Shown here in pieces: positions 6,922 to 7,299 of a stretch of DNA of 7,299 nucleotides. The stretch is from Clostridia bacterium (GTDB lineage Bacteria; Bacillota; Clostridia; Oscillospirales; CAG-272): NCBI GenBank assembly GCA_017456685.1, contig JAFTIV010000052.1, positions 1-7,299 of the forward strand, written 5' to 3'. Each line of letters opens with the position of its first letter. Position 1 is the first letter of the stretch. The notes beneath the pieces were generated by a model. The model did no database searches. It saw only the letters and a program-made list of their open reading frames with translations, and had not been told where the DNA came from. A program made the translations under genes and the position numbers.

Positions 6922-7299
6922 AATCAAAGTCAATAATCTCATTATCAACACGAGTGTCGTTGAGAGAAATAATTTGAATTTCATCGTTTTCATCGCTAAA
7001 TTCGTACACAGGGGTGTCGATATTCATATCGATAATCTCCTCAAGCGAAGGAGTAGCGCTCTGTACCTTGGCAATTCTAAGCTTGTAAACAACACCGAGA
7101 ATTTGAATAGCAATAAGAGGTGTCATAGCAACCATTGCGACAGTACCAAACGCATCTGTTGCGACATTTCCGCCAGAGGCTGTGCATACGCCTATTGCAA
7201 AGGGGAGTAGGAACGAAGAGGTCATAGCACCCGAGGCAACTCCACCCGAGTCAAAGGCGATAGATGTGAATATTTCGGGAACAAAGAAGGTTAGGACAA
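6920..7299 (-). CDS. DUF1538 family membrane protein, C-terminal part (cut by window edge)
   Basis: The reading frame is open to the right edge of the window; 125 codons are visible and the N-terminal bulk is missing. The Met at 7223-7225 is internal: codons upstream of it continue the family motif FDSGGVASG, following LTFFVPEIFTSIA, so translation certainly begins outside. DUF1538 proteins are polytopic inner-membrane proteins; some members have been reported as cation/proton antiporters (recalled, not checked). Two hydrophobic stretches are visible, around SSFLLPFAIGVCTASG and VAMVAMTPLIAIQILGVVY. A tail of about 55 residues follows, whose last 41 contain 14 acidic residues and a single arginine. 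The next gene encodes a tandem PII-like protein that probably acts on this one. Family assignment is strong; the transported substrate is unknown. Confidence 0.87.
   Translation of the reverse strand, partial: VLTFFVPEIFTSIAFDSGGVASGAMTSSFLLPFAIGVCTASGGNVATDAFGTVAMVAMTPLIAIQILGVVYKLRIAKVQSATPSLEEIIDMNIDTPVYEFSDENDEIQIISLNDTRVDNEIIDFD

Noticed and set aside
7223..7225. Start codon for the DUF1538-type protein at this Met.
   Set aside because: Upstream codons to the window edge stay open and encode the conserved FDSGGVASG motif, so this Met is internal.

Overview
The window looks like chromosomal DNA from an anaerobic Clostridia-type Firmicute, possibly a gut Oscillospiraceae/Ruminococcaceae-like lineage. 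The reasons are AAGGAGG-type ribosome binding sites, tight gene packing, moderate-GC codon use rich in GAG, AAG and CTT, oxygen-sensitive ferredoxin-linked 2-oxoacid metabolism, and protein sequences of clostridial character. This placement is an inference; there is no rRNA or other firm taxonomic marker.

Positions 7-6171 (+ strand) hold six genes in one direction. They encode indolepyruvate:ferredoxin oxidoreductase alpha (iorA) and beta (iorB), a PaaK-type arylacetate-CoA ligase, a protein made of two ACT domains, a COG2159-type amidohydrolase and a fold-type I PLP aminotransferase. Gaps are 13, 18, 80, 3 and 21 nt. The only real break is the 80-nt gap before the ACT gene, which contains no convincing terminator. 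The run ends in a strong hairpin at 6177-6206.

Read together, aminotransferase, IorAB and PaaK connect aromatic amino acid <-> arylpyruvate <-> arylacetyl-CoA <-> arylacetate. The chemistry can run oxidatively (amino acid fermentation with ATP recovery) or reductively (making aromatic amino acids from scavenged arylacetates). The ACT protein is a plausible amino acid sensor for this module. The amidohydrolase has no obvious step in it.

Positions 6221-7299 (- strand) hold the end of a second, convergent operon. It contains the C-terminal part of a DUF1538 membrane protein, cut by the right window edge, followed 12 nt later by a 228-residue protein that appears to be two PII-like domains in tandem. 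The two operons converge on the same symmetrical A-hairpin-T terminator. The most interesting signals are the duplicated PII-like protein next to a DUF1538 transporter with a strongly acidic C-terminal tail, and the complete arylacetate module with its dedicated ACT protein and orphan amidohydrolase. No mobile elements, CRISPR arrays, tRNA or rRNA genes were seen, and no gene-free stretch exceeds about 80 nt.
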